From: Armatimonadota bacterium
GTDB lineage: Bacteria > Armatimonadota > UBA5829
DNA: 40,933 bases
Assembly: GCA_026392045.1 (NCBI GenBank)
Contig: JAPLCU010000025.1
Span: forward strand, 1-40,933
Direction of reading: 5' to 3'
Shown piece after piece: positions 1 through 8,046 of the stretch; the stretch's first letter is position 1, and the number at the start of each line of letters is the position of its first letter. Made by a program: the position numbers and the translations under genes. Below the pieces are notes generated by a model, which was not told where the DNA came from, did no database searches, and saw only the letters and a list, made by a program, of their open reading frames with translations.

Positions 1-46
1 GCTGGATTGCAAATCCGCCCGAACAGAGCGTGGAGAGTGGACAGCT

Positions 47-94
47 AAAAAGACAGATCCCCGTTGATCTGAGTGGCTGTTCTGATCAACGGGG
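47..94 (-). terminator. Rho-independent terminator of flagellin
   Basis: An 11-bp perfect inverted repeat (CCCCGTTGATC at 59-69 and GATCAACGGGG at 84-94, 14-nt loop) lies just beyond the flagellin stop codon. Read on the minus strand it is followed, 7 nt later, by a run of five T (51 to 47). Stem, position and T-run all fit an intrinsic terminator. Confidence 0.6.
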
Positions 95-131
95 AGCCTT
101 GGGGTCCGAGAGAATGGACTTAGTTTTGTTA

Positions 132-1874
132 TTACTGCAGCAGTCTCAAGAGAGTCTGCGGCATCTGGTTCGCCTGAGCGAGCATCGAGACACCCGACTG
201 CTGAAGTATCTGGTTCTTGGTCAAATTTACGACCTCAGCTGCCATATCGGTATCTCTAATCGTGCTTTCGGAAGCCGATATGTTCTCTTTCGCGATGTTC
301 AGCGATGTGATGCTGCTTTCGAGAACGTTCTTCTGAGTTGCGCCGAGCGCTGCTCTCTGGCTGGATATCTGCTGGATAGCATCATCCATGATCCTGATCG
401 CCTTTTGAGCGCCATTGTTTTTTTCATCAGTAACATTGATCGTGGATAGACTTTCATCTTCCAGAGCGCCGCGTCCGAGTTCATTGGCAAATATCGAGCC
501 GATGTTGACGTCTCTGAGCTGGTTATCGTAAGCGCCCACCTGGAACTTCAGCGTGTTCACGCCGAGGTTGAACTGTGTGGCGTAATCCATAGCAACAGAA
601 CCCATCGCTTCGCGCATTTTGATGGTGTTGCCCAGGCTATCTTTGAGTTCCAGACCAATGCCTGATTGCCAGATTGCGTCTGATACGCTCTGTTCGATGC
701 CGTTAATAACTTTGGTGACTTCAGCCCGCGCATTCGCGCCATAGTCGTTTGCTGTGGATATGCCGCCAAGGAAGTCTGATGCAAGAGTCATACCGATCTT
801 GGCTATCGAGCCATATTCATTGGTTTTGACATCGATTTGGCCGGTGACCTGGTTGTAGGTCGCAGCGGCTCTTGTCAGGTCGGTCTTGGCATTGATCTTA
901 ATGATTAGATCCTGGACAGAGTCGCCGGATGCATAGTCGACTTTTACACCATTGACATACATTGATCCGTTTCTTGTGGCAAAAGCGCCCCAATCAGTGC
1001 CGGTTCCATAGTTTGAAGTAGCGGCGAACAGCGTTCCAGCCGCAGTTGTTATCACATCAAACGTTCCCGCAGCGCCGATTGTCGTGCTCGTGAGATCAAT
1101 TGCCCCAGTGGTAGTGTTGTATGTCGCTCCAACACCGGTTGTTGTTTTCACGGCTTCAATGGCAGTCAGAACGGTAGCCACAGTGTCTGCGGTTACGTAA
1201 GCAACAGTGGCGCCATTAATAAGCATGGTGCCCCAAGCTCCCATTACCGCAGTTGTATCGGCAAATGTGGCTAATGTGGCCGCAAGTCCGCTGGTCAGTG
1301 CACTATATGTTGCAGCGCTGGAAAGTGTTGCTTTCTCAGCAGCCGCAGTGATATTGATTTTGATAGCGACGCCATCGGTTAGATTGTTTGCATACGAGAA
1401 GTCACCCGTCATAACTGCACTGCCATCGATGTATGTCCTGATACCCGCAGTTCCGTCGAGCAGCTTCCTGCCGCCAAACATTGTTTCCTGGGCGATCTTG
1501 TTAAGAGACTGGATAGAGTTGGTGATCTGGGCTTGGTCTGCCTGTACGGCAGCCGGGTCGTTCGCACCTGTGTTGGCTGCATGGACCGCCAGGTCTCTCA
1601 TTGACCTTAGGAGTCGGCTGACTTCACTGAGAGCGCCTTCTGCGGTTTTTACCATATTGACCGCATCTCCAGCGTTCTTGATGGCTTGTCCGATACCACT
1701 TACCTGGGCACGCAGTTTTTCGGAAATGACCAATCCTGCGGGATCATCGCCTGCGGAGTTAATTTTGAACCCCGAAGACAAACGCTCGATGGTCTTTGAG
1801 AGAGTTGTGTCCGTTTCCGACAACGTTCTGTGCGCGGTCAAAGCCGCGGTATTCAGGTTAATTCGTAGACTCAC
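132..1874 (-). CDS. Flagellin
   Basis: This is the structural subunit of the flagellar filament, secreted through the flagellar export apparatus. The 580-aa product has the conserved D0/D1 ends: residues 1-140 contain SLRINLN, LSSGFKINSAGDDPAG and KTAEGALSEV, and the last 90 residues contain SQRAALGATQKN and ANQMPQTLLRLLQ. The middle (about 150-440) is Ala/Thr-rich and not conserved, the expected surface-exposed D2/D3 part, which makes this longer than a minimal flagellin of about 280 aa. The start is GTG (1874-1872), chosen because AAGGAGGA sits about 10 nt upstream and the conserved N-terminus begins there. No other flagellar gene is present, so it is a monocistronic unit with its own terminator and possibly a sigma-28-like promoter. 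Confidence 0.96.
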   Translation of the reverse strand: MSLRINLNTAALTAHRTLSETDTTLSKTIERLSSGFKINSAGDDPAGLVISEKLRAQVSGIGQAIKNAGDAVNMVKTAEGALSEVSRLLRSMRDLAVHAANTGANDPAAVQADQAQITNSIQSLNKIAQETMFGGRKLLDGTAGIRTYIDGSAVMTGDFSYANNLTDGVAIKINITAAAEKATLSSAATYSALTSGLAATLATFADTTAVMGAWGTMLINGATVAYVTADTVATVLTAIEAVKTTTGVGATYNTTTGAIDLTSTTIGAAGTFDVITTAAGTLFAATSNYGTGTDWGAFATRNGSMYVNGVKVDYASGDSVQDLIIKINAKTDLTRAAATYNQVTGQIDVKTNEYGSIAKIGMTLASDFLGGISTANDYGANARAEVTKVINGIEQSVSDAIWQSGIGLELKDSLGNTIKMREAMGSVAMDYATQFNLGVNTLKFQVGAYDNQLRDVNIGSIFANELGRGALEDESLSTINVTDEKNNGAQKAIRIMDDAIQQISSQRAALGATQKNVLESSITSLNIAKENISASESTIRDTDMAAEVVNLTKNQILQQSGVSMLAQANQMPQTLLRLLQ

Positions 1875-1991
1875 TTTTCAGTTTCCTCCTTGAAATCTTT
1901 CCACCTGTCCGCACAAGCAAGTCCATTGCATAACGGCAGATGTCAGTTCAATTCATATTCAGGCACATTAACCGGGTTTCTTTCAATACAC

Positions 1992-2019
1992 ATATCGACT
2001 GTGTTTTGAGAGGACATTA
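1992..2019 (-). promoter_or_regulatory. Possible sigma-28-like flagellin promoter
   Basis: On the minus strand TAAT (2019-2016) is followed after 16 nt by GTCGATAT (1999-1992). This resembles the flagellar sigma-28 pattern TAAA-N15-GCCGATAA. It lies about 120 nt upstream of the flagellin GTG. The match is imperfect in both boxes, so this is a tentative call. Confidence 0.3.
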
Positions 2020-2053
2020 GTACTTTTTTAAGAAATCTGGGATTATTTTTGGA

Positions 2054-2149
2054 GTGGAGAGTGGAGAAGGGAGAGTGGAAAGCGGAAAGCGGAAAGCGGA
2101 AAGCGGAAAGCGGAAAGTGGAAAGTGGAAAGTGGAAAGTGGAAAGTGGA
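2054..2149. repeat. Heptanucleotide tandem repeat (GYGGAAA)n
   Basis: Ten perfect-length 7-bp units run from 2075 to 2144: one GTGGAAA, five GCGGAAA and four GTGGAAA. A degenerate GTGGAGA-type run precedes them (2054-2074). The C and T variants are in blocks, as expected from slippage or unequal exchange. A short piece of the same motif in the opposite orientation is at about 7891-7907 (GCTTTCCGCTTTCCGCT). It lies between flagellin and xylulokinase and is probably non-coding. Confidence 0.85.
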
Positions 2150-2155
2150 CGGGCT

Positions 2156-2262
2156 GTCCCGATTAAATCGGGACGCCCGAACGAGGGCTATTGCCTGTTC
2201 CCTGTAACCTATTCCCTTCTTTTCCCTTCTGTAACCTGTTCCCTATTCCCTATTCCCTGCTT
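2156..2262. repeat. Intergenic palindrome followed by family-B repeats
   Basis: A perfect 9+9 palindrome (GTCCCGATT/AATCGGGAC, 2156-2174) is followed by GCCCGAAC, the same tail that follows a palindrome at 4-24 and another near 15296-15316. Positions 2194-2262 are then filled with CCCTGTAACC / CTATTCCC units. A 24-bp stretch of this block recurs, inverted, inside the end of the double glycosyltransferase gene (about 18061-18084). The whole 1875-2313 gap therefore holds a possible flagellin promoter and dispersed repeats, and no gene that I can support. Confidence 0.7.
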
Positions 2263-2313
2263 TTTTGGTATCCTATTACTCGAATGCATCCTCATCGGGA
2301 GAACATAACGATC

Positions 2314-3852
2314 ATGAATTACCTTTTAGGCGTAGATATAGGCACCAGCGGCACCAAAGCGCTGTTGATTAACGCGAGCAAAGGCGGCGAGGTGGTGGCA
2401 TCGTCTGCTAAGACCTACCCGCTCTATACTCCCAAGCCCCTCTGGGCGGAGCAGGAACCGGAAGATTGGTGGCAGGCGACTATAGCCGCCATTGCCGACA
2501 TCATAGAGGCATCGGGCATCAATCCGAAAGACATCAAAGGCATGGGGCTTTCGGGCCAAATGCACGGCTCGGTATTTCTGGACGAAAACAACCAGGTCCT
2601 GCGCCCGGCAATCCTGTGGTGTGATCAGCGCACGCAGGCCGAATGCGATTGGATAATGGATACGGTGGGCCGAGAAAAGACCGTCGAGCTCATCAGCAAC
2701 CCCGTGCTCACCGGCTTCACGGCGGGCAAGATAATCTGGGTTCGCAACAACGAGCCCAGGGTCTACGAGCGCATAAAGAAGGCGCTTCTGCCTAAGGACT
2801 ACATCAGATTCAAACTCACCGGCGAGTTCGCAACCGAAGTTTCCGACGCCAGCGGCACGGCCCTCTTCAATGTTGCAAAACGCGAATGGGCGTGGGAAAT
2901 GCTGGATGCCATTGATATCCCGCGAAATTGGATGCCAAAGGCTTACGAAAGCCCGGAGGTCAGCGGACGGATAACCTCAGACGCATCGATCATCACCGGC
3001 CTAAGGGAAGGAATGCCGGTTGTGGGCGGCGGCGGCGACCAGGCTGCGGGCGCAGTGGGCAACGGCATTGTAGAACCCGGAATCATTTCCAGCACGGTCG
3101 GCACATCGGGCGTGGTCTTCGCATTTGCCGACAAGCCGGTGGTAGACCCCAAACTTCGCGTGCACACATTCTGCCACGCAGTGCCTGGAAAATGGCATGT
3201 GATGGGCGTTATGCTCTCAGCCGGCGGCAGCCTCAGATGGTATCGCGATACATTCGCAGATTGCGAAGCGTCTGTTGCCAAGGCTATGGGCGAGGACACT
3301 TACGACGTCATGAGCCGGGAAGCGCTAAGGGCTCCGGCAGGCTCAGAGGGTCTTATATTTCTGCCGTATCTCACAGGAGAGCGCACCCCCTACCCTGATC
3401 CAAACGCTCGTGGGGCGTTCTTCGGAATCACTCTGCGAAGCGACAAAGCCCACTTCGTGCGGTCGGTTATGGAGGGCATCGCCTACGGCCTGCGCGATTC
3501 ATTTGAAATTCTCAAGGAAATGAACATCCCAATGGAGCAAGTCCGAGCATCCGGCGGCGGCGCGCGCAGCGCGACCTGGCTGCAGATACTGGCAGATGTC
3601 ATTGGCTGCAACCACTCGACCATCAACATAGACGAAGGTCCGGCGCTGGGTGTGGCGCTGCTGGCGGGAGTCGGCACTGGCGTTTACAAGAGCGTGGAAG
3701 ACGCCTGCCGCACGGTCATCAGGGTTGACAACACAACCATCGTCAATCCGATCAATAAAGAGGTTTACGATACATACTACCCTCTGTATCGCTCGCTATA
3801 TAAGTCGCTGAAAGATGATTTTGAGACGGTGTCGCAGTTGGTGAAAGAATAG
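2314..3852 (+). CDS. xylB: Xylulokinase (FGGY family)
   Basis: Phosphorylates D-xylulose to xylulose 5-phosphate with ATP, feeding the pentose phosphate pathway in the cytoplasm. The 512-aa product has the usual family length. It opens with the FGGY phosphate-binding strand LLGVDIGTSGTKALL, has the xylulokinase signature GLSGQMHG at about residue 75, DQRTQ near 105, a GGGGDQAAGAVG loop in the second half and ASGGGARS near 410. The open frame extends upstream into repeat sequence. I chose ATG 2314 because the conserved domain begins 3 residues later, with GGGAGA about 12 nt upstream. No xylose isomerase or transporter is adjacent, so the true substrate could be another ketose, but the GQMHG motif favours xylulose. 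Confidence 0.9.
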   Translation: MNYLLGVDIGTSGTKALLINASKGGEVVASSAKTYPLYTPKPLWAEQEPEDWWQATIAAIADIIEASGINPKDIKGMGLSGQMHGSVFLDENNQVLRPAILWCDQRTQAECDWIMDTVGREKTVELISNPVLTGFTAGKIIWVRNNEPRVYERIKKALLPKDYIRFKLTGEFATEVSDASGTALFNVAKREWAWEMLDAIDIPRNWMPKAYESPEVSGRITSDASIITGLREGMPVVGGGGDQAAGAVGNGIVEPGIISSTVGTSGVVFAFADKPVVDPKLRVHTFCHAVPGKWHVMGVMLSAGGSLRWYRDTFADCEASVAKAMGEDTYDVMSREALRAPAGSEGLIFLPYLTGERTPYPDPNARGAFFGITLRSDKAHFVRSVMEGIAYGLRDSFEILKEMNIPMEQVRASGGGARSATWLQILADVIGCNHSTINIDEGPALGVALLAGVGTGVYKSVEDACRTVIRVDNTTIVNPINKEVYDTYYPLYRSLYKSLKDDFETVSQLVKE

Positions 3853-3865
3853 CGGATAATAAAAA

Positions 3866-3893
3866 TTGACAACCAGGTTAAGTGATGTATAAT
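3866..3893 (+). promoter_or_regulatory. Consensus sigma-70 promoter
   Basis: TTGACA (3866-3871) and TATAAT (3888-3893) are both perfect matches to the housekeeping sigma-70 consensus, with 16 bp between them. It lies 14 bp after the xylulokinase stop and would start a transcript near 3900, giving a leader of about 130 nt before the TM2-domain gene and probably reading on into serC. Confidence 0.75.
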
Positions 3894-4028
3894 AAATAAG
3901 ACTGCTGCGCGCATGCGAATGTGGTGTGCCTGCGGTTTCAAAATACAAAATCTTACTGAACTTGGGTAATTCTGAGGTCTGCCAGTTGGGGGGCCAAATT
4001 GCCCGCTGACTCTGAAAGGAGAACGAAA

Positions 4029-4373
4029 TTGCTTAGAGTAATTGATATTCTACCCCAGCTTGAGCTTGCAGAGATAGATTATGTCCAGACGCTTATCGCC
4101 AACATGAGCGATGAGGATGCGCGGCGTTTTGCAGGCGTGTATTCAATTCGTCGGAAAGACAGCTCCACAATGCTGCTACTTGCGCTCCTCGGTTTTCTTT
4201 GGATTGGTGGTATTCACCGCTTTGTGCTCGGGCAAGTGGGCATGGGAGTCTTGTATCTTTTAACTGGCGGCCTCTGCTACATCGGCACAATAATAGACTT
4301 GGTCAACATCAAGCAAATGACCGCTGTTTACAACATGCAGGTCGCGCACGAAGTGGCCTTGATGATGAAGTAA
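4029..4373 (+). CDS. Small TM2-domain membrane protein
   Basis: A 114-aa protein of unknown role. The C-terminal half is a TM2 domain: two hydrophobic segments (LLLALLGFLWIGGIHRF and GVLYLLTGGLCYIGTIIDL) separated by a short charged turn with VLGQVGMG, ending in a cytoplasmic tail (DLVNIKQM). The N-terminal 50 residues are soluble and acidic with a predicted helix (LELAEIDYVQTLIANMSDEDARR without any catalytic motif). I start it at TTG 4029 because AAGGAG lies 7 nt upstream. An upstream in-frame TTG at 3999 has no such site. It follows a consensus promoter and precedes serC by 75 bp, so the two may be co-transcribed. TM2 proteins are found in many bacteria without an assigned biochemical function. 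Confidence 0.8.
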   Translation: MLRVIDILPQLELAEIDYVQTLIANMSDEDARRFAGVYSIRRKDSSTMLLLALLGFLWIGGIHRFVLGQVGMGVLYLLTGGLCYIGTIIDLVNIKQMTAVYNMQVAHEVALMMK

Positions 4374-4448
4374 CCTTGATAATATAGTGCGCTCGGCAAA
4401 ATTACAGATTTTGATGATACAATTAAATTAGCTTAAAAGGAGCACGAA

Positions 4449-5525
4449 ATGGCACGAATTTACAATTTCAACGCAGGTCCCGCCTCGCTTCCCCTCCCGG
4501 TTTTGGAGAAGGCGCAGGCTGAGATGACGGATTTCCCGGGCGCGGGGATGTCCGTGATGGAGATGAGCCACCGCTCAAAGAGTTTTCAGGCGATAGTGGA
4601 CGGTGCAGAAGCGAATGTCCGCAAATTGATGGGCGTATCAGATGATTATGCCGTACTCTTCCTGCAGGGCGGCGCGAGCTTGCAGTTTGCAATGATCCAA
4701 ATGAACCTCCGCAGGCCAGGCAAGTCCGCAGATTACATAGACAGCGGCAGTTGGGCGAGTAAAGCAATCAAAGAGGCCAAAATCGGCGGCGAAACGAACG
4801 TTATCTGGAGCGGCAAAGAAGAGAAATACATTCGCATGCCCAAGGCAAGCGAACTGAGCTTCACGCCGGGCGCTGAGTATGTGCATATCTGCTCAAACGA
4901 GACCATCGGCGGCATCCGTTTCCCGAAATTCCCGAAAACCGACGCCCCGCTTATCGCTGACATGTCCAGCGAGATCATGAGCCGGGTGATAGATGTAAAC
5001 CAGTTCGGAATGATCTACGCGGGCGCTCAGAAGAACATCGGCCCCTCTGGTCTGGCGCTGGTGATAATCCGCAAGGATCTCATCGAGCGCACCCCCGAAA
5101 CCACGCCGATTTTCCTGCGCTACAAAACCCACGCAGATGAAGGCAGCCTCTATAACACCCCAAACACCTGGGGCATATATATCTTGAAACTAGTCACGGA
5201 TTATGTAGAATCCCTCGGCGGCCTCGCGGTGATGGAAAAGATCAACACCAAAAAGGCAAACGCCCTCTACGGCCTGATCGATTCCTCAGATTTCTGGCGC
5301 TGCCCGGTAGAAAAAGAAAGCCGCTCGATCATGAACGTGGTCTGGCGATTGCCGAGCGAAGAGCTGGAAGAGCAATTCATAAAAGAAGCCAAAGCAGCCG
5401 GTTTTGAAGGTCTGAAAGGCCACAGATCAGTCGGCGGAATCCGCGCCAGCATCTACAACGCAGTAACCAAAGAAGCAGTCGATGCTCTGATTTCGTTTAT
5501 GAAGGCGTTTGAGGCGAAGGCTTAG
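4449..5525 (+). CDS. serC: Phosphoserine aminotransferase
   Basis: PLP-dependent fold-type I enzyme that converts 3-phosphohydroxypyruvate plus glutamate to O-phosphoserine (serine biosynthesis), and can act in pyridoxal 5-phosphate synthesis. The 358-aa length is typical. Visible family marks are the N-terminal YNFNAGPASLP, the FLQGGASLQFAM phosphate-binding region near residue 75, the PLP lysine in YAGAQKNIGPSG near residue 197, and HRSVGGIRASIYNA close to the C-terminus, which binds the substrate phosphate. An AAAGGAG site 7 nt upstream supports ATG 4449. No serA or serB is nearby. Base composition matches the neighbouring housekeeping genes. Confidence 0.97.
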   Translation: MARIYNFNAGPASLPLPVLEKAQAEMTDFPGAGMSVMEMSHRSKSFQAIVDGAEANVRKLMGVSDDYAVLFLQGGASLQFAMIQMNLRRPGKSADYIDSGSWASKAIKEAKIGGETNVIWSGKEEKYIRMPKASELSFTPGAEYVHICSNETIGGIRFPKFPKTDAPLIADMSSEIMSRVIDVNQFGMIYAGAQKNIGPSGLALVIIRKDLIERTPETTPIFLRYKTHADEGSLYNTPNTWGIYILKLVTDYVESLGGLAVMEKINTKKANALYGLIDSSDFWRCPVEKESRSIMNVVWRLPSEELEEQFIKEAKAAGFEGLKGHRSVGGIRASIYNAVTKEAVDALISFMKAFEAKA

Positions 5526-5588
5526 GGTTGTAGGTTTTAGGTTGTAAGTTGTAAGTTATAAGGGGGTGGCGGTTTTCGAATCGCCGCC
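5526..5588. terminator. TTAGG-type repeat and possible serC terminator hairpin
   Basis: Directly after the serC stop, GTTGTAGGTTTTAGG-type units (5526-5560, family C) are followed by a 7-bp stem GGTGGCG (5565-5571) / CGCCGCC (5582-5588) with a 10-nt loop. Only CCTTTCC follows the stem, so termination is plausible but the T-run is weak. Similar TTAGG-type units recur at 9143-9172 and 21107-21137. Confidence 0.35.
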
Positions 5589-5661
5589 CTTTCCAACACG
5601 AGCTTCTACGTTATAGGTAACTTTTATTTGATGTGCAAGATCGTTTCGGCAACATGTTTTC

Positions 5662-5830
5662 CGGAACGTAAGAGCTCAGTCTTTATGAGAATATACGCAC
5701 AAACCAGCATCCTGAGCTCTGTCGAAGGGTGCGGTCAAGTCTAAACATGCGTATCTTCGCAGCCGCATACTTCGACGGAGCTCAGCATGCTAAGGCTGTA
5801 CACATCATTAGTGAGCTATTACTCCGGAAC
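5662..5830. mobile_element. MITE copy 1 (IS66-like termini, 8-bp TSD)
   Basis: The non-coding element spans 5670-5822 (153 bp). It starts GTAAGAGCTCA and ends TGAGCTATTAC, whose reverse complement GTAATAGCTCA is the same terminal repeat with one change. Perfect 8-bp direct repeats TCCGGAAC flank it (5662-5669 and 5823-5830). The core is a large imperfect palindrome: 5706-5734 and 5763-5791 are inverted copies of an AGCAT-CTGAGCTC-GTCGAAG motif. GTAA ends with 8-bp duplications are the known hallmarks of IS66-family transposition. No transposase is encoded here, so it would be moved in trans. Confidence 0.8.
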
Positions 5831-5907
5831 ACCGAAGGGGTAGCATTCAGACGGTTGTTATGTGTGTTATACTGATTGAAATACAAAGGGAAAGAGAATT
5901 ATTCCAA

Positions 5908-6534
5908 ATGCCCATTAAGGATGAAATACGGACGATTGCCAACCGCTATGCTGCGAATCTCAAGCAGAAAATGGAAGAACGCGTTGAGGCAATGCGCAGT
6001 GACGACATCAGCCACTATCTTATATATAGAGCGCTGGGTATCGCTCTGAAAGAAGGAGAGCAGATTGACATTTATCAAAACAAAGGACGGCTTCTTTACA
6101 ATTCTGCCGGGAAATTCCTTGAAGAAGCGACAAAGTATTGCTTTAAATGCAAAGACAAGAATTCATGTCATCTAGCAATACCTAATACACGCGGAAAAAG
6201 GCCCAAAACATTTGAGATAGATTGTGTCTATGGGAATGACGCTATTGAAATCAAGTGGCGAGATGCCACAACAGACGGCGACCACATTACTAAAGAACAC
6301 ACCCGACTGAAGACTATCTCCGATGCAGGATACCATCCAATCCGGGTTATGTTCTACTATCCTAATCGAGAACAAGCAATAAAGATTCAGAAGACCCTGG
6401 AAACGCTTTACAATGGTGTCGGCGGGGCGTACTACTATGGCGACAAAGCTTGGAAGTTCGTTCAGAGGGAAACCGGTATTGATCTTCTGCAAATATTGAC
6501 GGAACTTGCTGAGGAGCGAATAAATGCAAGCTGA
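5908..6534 (+). CDS. ApaLI-like type II restriction endonuclease
   Basis: Likely a homodimeric restriction enzyme of the ApaLI family (the family prototype cuts GTGCAC), forming an R-M pair with the next gene. The 208-aa product carries a PD-(D/E)XK-type catalytic core: Asp in FEIDC (D105 in this numbering) and EIK (E114, K116) in NDAIEIKWRDATTDGDHITKEH, a stretch I recognise from this family. RVMFYYPNREQAIKIQKTLE follows. CFKCKDKNSC near residue 85 holds three cysteines of unknown role. I start at ATG 5908 rather than ATG 5860 because a TATACT -10-like box (5868-5873) lies downstream of 5860. The gene overlaps the methyltransferase by 11 bp. Family assignment is from memory of motifs; the exact target site is inferred. 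Confidence 0.75.
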   Translation: MPIKDEIRTIANRYAANLKQKMEERVEAMRSDDISHYLIYRALGIALKEGEQIDIYQNKGRLLYNSAGKFLEEATKYCFKCKDKNSCHLAIPNTRGKRPKTFEIDCVYGNDAIEIKWRDATTDGDHITKEHTRLKTISDAGYHPIRVMFYYPNREQAIKIQKTLETLYNGVGGAYYYGDKAWKFVQRETGIDLLQILTELAEERINAS

Positions 6535-7786
6535 AATGGAGTTGCACGTAGGCGATTGCCTCAATGTTATGAAGGGCATACCAACTGGAACGGTGGACTT
6601 GGTATACTTAGACCCGCCATTTTTCACTCAGAGAGTGCATGTGCTGGGCAACCGCACGCGCGATCTGGAGTTCAGCTTCAACGATCTTTGGCGTTCTCAC
6701 TCCGACTACGCTGATTTCATACACACGCGCCTCAAAGATATTCACCGGATACTTCATAAAACAGGTTCCATTTTCTTTCACTGCGACCGCAATGCAACAC
6801 ATATCGTGCGCTTCTTGCTAGAGGACGTATTTGGTGAAGATATGTTCCAGTCGGAGATCATCTGGCATTACCTACGTTGGTCGAACTCCAAAAGAGGTCT
6901 CTTGCCTTCGCACCAAACCATCTATTGGTTCTCTAAAACCCGGCAATTCAAGCACAACCCGCAGTTCACCGAATACTCGCCGTCAACGAATGTAGATCAG
7001 ATTTTGCAAAAGCGATGCCGAGATCAGCATAACAAGGCAATTTACGCCACGGACCTAAATGGAGATGTCATACTATCTGCGGAGAAGAAAGGCGTCCCGC
7101 TAAGTGATGTATGGGATATACCATTTCTCAATCCCAAAGCACGCGAGAGAGTAGGATATCCCACCCAAAAGCCAATTCTCCTTCTGGACCGAATAATCCA
7201 ACTCGCGACGGAGCCTGGCGACCTTGTGTTAGACCCATTTTGTGGCAGTGGGACAACACTTGTCTCTGCATACTTGAATAAGCGGTGCGCAATTGGTATC
7301 GACATATCGAATGATGCTATTGCACTATCCCGCCAACGACTAGATGCGCCCATAAGGACAGATTCTGCTCTGCTTAATAAAGGCCGTGGTTCATATATTC
7401 AGGTTGATCAGAAGGCCGTCGCGATTTTACACGGCTTGGATATCATTCCCGTGCATCGCAATAGTGGTATAGATGCTTTCCTAAAAGAAACCTTTGATGG
7501 TACTCCAATACCCATCAGAGTTCAGAGGCAGAATGAGTCGCTACTTGATGCAGGGAGGGCGCTCTATGACGCGTCATGTGACAAAGGAGCGCGTATTATG
7601 ATGTTGGTCACCGTTGGCGAAGGACTTGGCCTTGATGTGGCGTATCTCCTTCCCGCGCAAGTAATCGTCGTAAATAGCACTGCAAATGCGGTTAAGTCAG
7701 CGCTTAAGAAATTGACGGATTGCACGTCCAAGACACCTGATCCAGCATACACAGATACTATCTCCTCAAATGTGGTCAATGCCTGA
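6524..7786 (+). CDS. DNA (N6-adenine or N4-cytosine) methyltransferase
   Basis: Modification half of the R-M pair. The 420-aa protein is a beta-class amino-methyltransferase: the catalytic motif IV comes first (DLVYLDPPFF, near residue 28) and the SAM-binding motif I comes late (DLVLDPFCGSGTTLVSAYL, near 235). YPTQKP before it is typical of this class. DPPF is more often seen in adenine N6 enzymes, but N4-cytosine cannot be excluded. After about residue 285 there is an extra domain (GIDAFL, then PIPIRVQRQNESLLDAGRAL, then GARIMMLVTV) that resembles a degenerate PD-(D/E)XK or Mrr-like fold lacking the catalytic lysine. ATG 6524 has GAGGAG about 8 nt upstream, inside the endonuclease gene, so the two are translationally coupled. 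Confidence 0.9.
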   Translation: MQAEMELHVGDCLNVMKGIPTGTVDLVYLDPPFFTQRVHVLGNRTRDLEFSFNDLWRSHSDYADFIHTRLKDIHRILHKTGSIFFHCDRNATHIVRFLLEDVFGEDMFQSEIIWHYLRWSNSKRGLLPSHQTIYWFSKTRQFKHNPQFTEYSPSTNVDQILQKRCRDQHNKAIYATDLNGDVILSAEKKGVPLSDVWDIPFLNPKARERVGYPTQKPILLLDRIIQLATEPGDLVLDPFCGSGTTLVSAYLNKRCAIGIDISNDAIALSRQRLDAPIRTDSALLNKGRGSYIQVDQKAVAILHGLDIIPVHRNSGIDAFLKETFDGTPIPIRVQRQNESLLDAGRALYDASCDKGARIMMLVTVGEGLGLDVAYLLPAQVIVVNSTANAVKSALKKLTDCTSKTPDPAYTDTISSNVVNA

Positions 7787-7809
7787 TTAGGTATCGGGCT
7801 TTTTAGCTA

Positions 7810-7942
7810 TTTCGGAATTTGAGCGCAGCGGAAATCCCGAAACTAACCTTTCAGTTGTTTATCAACCACATGGAGCAACGGTTCCTTCTGGGCTTTCCGC
7901 TTTCCGCTAAACCAAACTCACGCTCAGCAACGAGTTTGTTTT
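7810..7942. terminator. Hairpins after the methyltransferase gene
   Basis: The gap 7787-8046 holds two hairpins. The first (7810-7820 with 7832-7842) pairs TTTCGGAATTT with AAATCCCGAAA with one G-U pair, and belongs to the GGGATTT/AAATCCC repeat family (family H). The second pairs CAAACTC (7913-7919) with GAGTTTG (7932-7938) and is followed by TTTT, so it is the more terminator-like. A short GCTTTCCGCTTTCCGCT piece lies between them. Confidence 0.4.
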
Positions 7943-7981
7943 GTGGAATAAAACTATAGCGCGTTGGAAAATACTATACCT

Positions 7982-8029
7982 ATTGACATATTTAAGCAGC
8001 CATGTCAATATTACTGTAGTATATATACT
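7982..8029 (+). promoter_or_regulatory. Two palindromes in front of the aldolase gene
   Basis: A perfect 9-bp inverted repeat TATTGACAT / ATGTCAATA (about 7981-8010, 12-nt centre) contains a consensus -35 hexamer TTGACA. A 12-bp perfect palindrome AGTATATATACT follows at 8018-8029, ending 7 bp before the GGAGG of the aldolase gene. This could be a promoter overlapped by an operator. A good -10 at 16-18 bp from TTGACA is not evident, so the assignment is tentative. Confidence 0.35.
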
Positions 8030-8046
8030 CATTCGGAGGTTTCTCG

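Noticed and set aside
1207-1893. A 228-codon open frame on the plus strand inside the flagellin gene
   Set aside because: It is antisense to a well-supported flagellin over its whole length, has no ribosome binding site and no recognisable domain.
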